A stretch of DNA of 64,000 nt from the NCBI GenBank assembly GCA_937996705.1, contig CALKUQ010000019.1:1-64000 (forward strand), read 5' to 3'. The position numbers and the translations under genes were made by a program. The stretch is from an uncultured Chlamydiae bacterium (lineage in GTDB: Bacteria > Chlamydiota > Chlamydiia > Chlamydiales > 2-12-FULL-49-11). Shown in pieces: positions 63,428-64,000 of the stretch (position 1 is the stretch's first letter; every line of letters starts with the position of its first letter). The notes beneath the pieces were generated by a model. It made no database searches, had not been told where the DNA came from, and saw only the letters and a program-made list of their open reading frames with translations.

Positions 63428-64000
63428 ATGACTAGTTTCCAGAAGAATGCATTTATTTTCCCCGGTCAAGGGGCTCAAAAGCCTGGAATGGGAAAAGATT
63501 TTTTTGAAACGTTTTTAGAGGCAAAAGAAATTTTTCAGGAGGCGGATGAAATTCTTTCATTTTCCCTGTCAAAGCTTATCTTCGAGGGGCCTATGGAGAA
63601 GCTAACAGAGACAATGTTTAGCCAGCCTGCAATTTTTGTGACTAGTGTAGCGATTTTAACTACATTAAAAAAACAATTTCCCTCTTTGAAGCCTAGTATG
63701 ACGGGGGGGCTGAGCCTTGGTGAGTACACAGCTCTTTATGCAGCAGGCAAGGTTAGTTTCTCTGAGTGTCTTAAATTGGTAGGAGCTCGAGGAAAATTTA
63801 TGCAAGAGGCTTGCGTTGCTTACCCCGGTGCCATGCTCGTAGTGATGGGTCTAGAAGAGGGAGAAATTTTGAAAAGTGGGGCCTGGCTTGCGAATTTGAA
63901 CTGTCCGGGTCAAATTGTTGTTGCATGCCCGAAAGAAAAAGTAGATAGTATTACTAAAAATTTGCAAGAAAGAGGGGCAAAAAGAGTGCTTCCTCTAGCT
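63428..64000 (+). CDS. fabD: malonyl-CoA:ACP transacylase, cut by window end
   Basis: The frame opens at ATG 63428 immediately after the fabH stop and is still open at the window edge (191 codons seen of about 305). It reads AFIFPGQGAQKPGMGKDFF and SQPAIFVTSVAIL, followed by the nucleophile motif GLSLGEYTALYAAG (Ser96). The family usually has GHSLGE; leucine replaces the histidine here, a change I recall in other chlamydial FabD proteins. Catalytic histidine lies beyond the edge. Transfers malonyl groups to ACP. Confidence 0.95.
   Translation, partial: MTSFQKNAFIFPGQGAQKPGMGKDFFETFLEAKEIFQEADEILSFSLSKLIFEGPMEKLTETMFSQPAIFVTSVAILTTLKKQFPSLKPSMTGGLSLGEYTALYAAGKVSFSECLKLVGARGKFMQEACVAYPGAMLVVMGLEEGEILKSGAWLANLNCPGQIVVACPKEKVDSITKNLQERGAKRVLPLA

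Overview
The window is a 64 kb piece of an A+T-rich bacterial chromosome that looks chlamydial (phylum Chlamydiota), most likely one of the amoeba- or arthropod-associated 'environmental' lineages and not Chlamydia itself. The main evidence is gene order. At the right end, pdhA-pdhB-pdhC, lpxD, skp/ompH, bamA, recR, fabH and fabD lie together, and in the middle an HU/IHF gene, a conserved unknown, accA and an msbA-like ABC exporter do so too. I recall both blocks as conserved in Chlamydia trachomatis. Against Chlamydia itself are the complete cyoABCDE bo3-type quinol oxidase operon, an SbtA-like bicarbonate transporter with a LysR gene, an L,D-transpeptidase and a very large helicase-like protein.

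Layout. 1-4.9 kb is a decayed accessory region: a repeat shared with position 31.6 kb, a frameshifted IS5-type transposase remnant, and two genes sharing a C-terminal domain, one of them interrupted by in-frame stops, on either side of an amino acid permease. 4.9-13.7 kb holds a DCC-type redox protein, peptidase T, an outer-membrane barrel protein with a long acidic head, the cyo operon and a CsbD-like protein. 13.8-17.9 kb carries an AGCS symporter, a MITE-like spacer, an unknown protein and an MFS exporter. 18.0-27.2 kb is one 3,079-codon gene with superfamily-2 helicase-like motifs resembling the DUF3638 family known mainly from giant eukaryotic proteins; this is the most striking item.

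27.3-36.4 kb has a CPBP membrane protease, a dus-uup pair, a GadC/XasA-type permease, small unknowns, and groES-groEL with a terminator, a sigma70-like promoter and a degenerate CIRCE operator. 36.5-43.6 kb has pepF-ptsH, a class-3 lipase-like protein, rpiA with a DUF151 nuclease, tyrS, the HU/IHF gene and an unknown. 43.7-48.6 kb has two tandem small outer-membrane proteins, the L,D-transpeptidase, accA (with an unusually short N-terminus) and the ABC exporter. 48.6-52.7 kb has the LysR/SbtA divergent pair, sua5 and an ExoX-like exonuclease. 52.7-64 kb has pdhABC, a CorA transporter, the envelope block lpxD-skp-bamA-recR on the minus strand and fabH-fabD (cut by the window edge) on the plus strand.

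Together the genes describe an intracellular bacterium that imports amino acids and peptides, respires through a proton-pumping quinol oxidase, makes its own fatty acids and lipid A, and has a set of unrecognised membrane-associated proteins that may face the host. No tRNA, rRNA, CRISPR array or riboswitch was recognised. All family calls come from reading the translations; no search was run.
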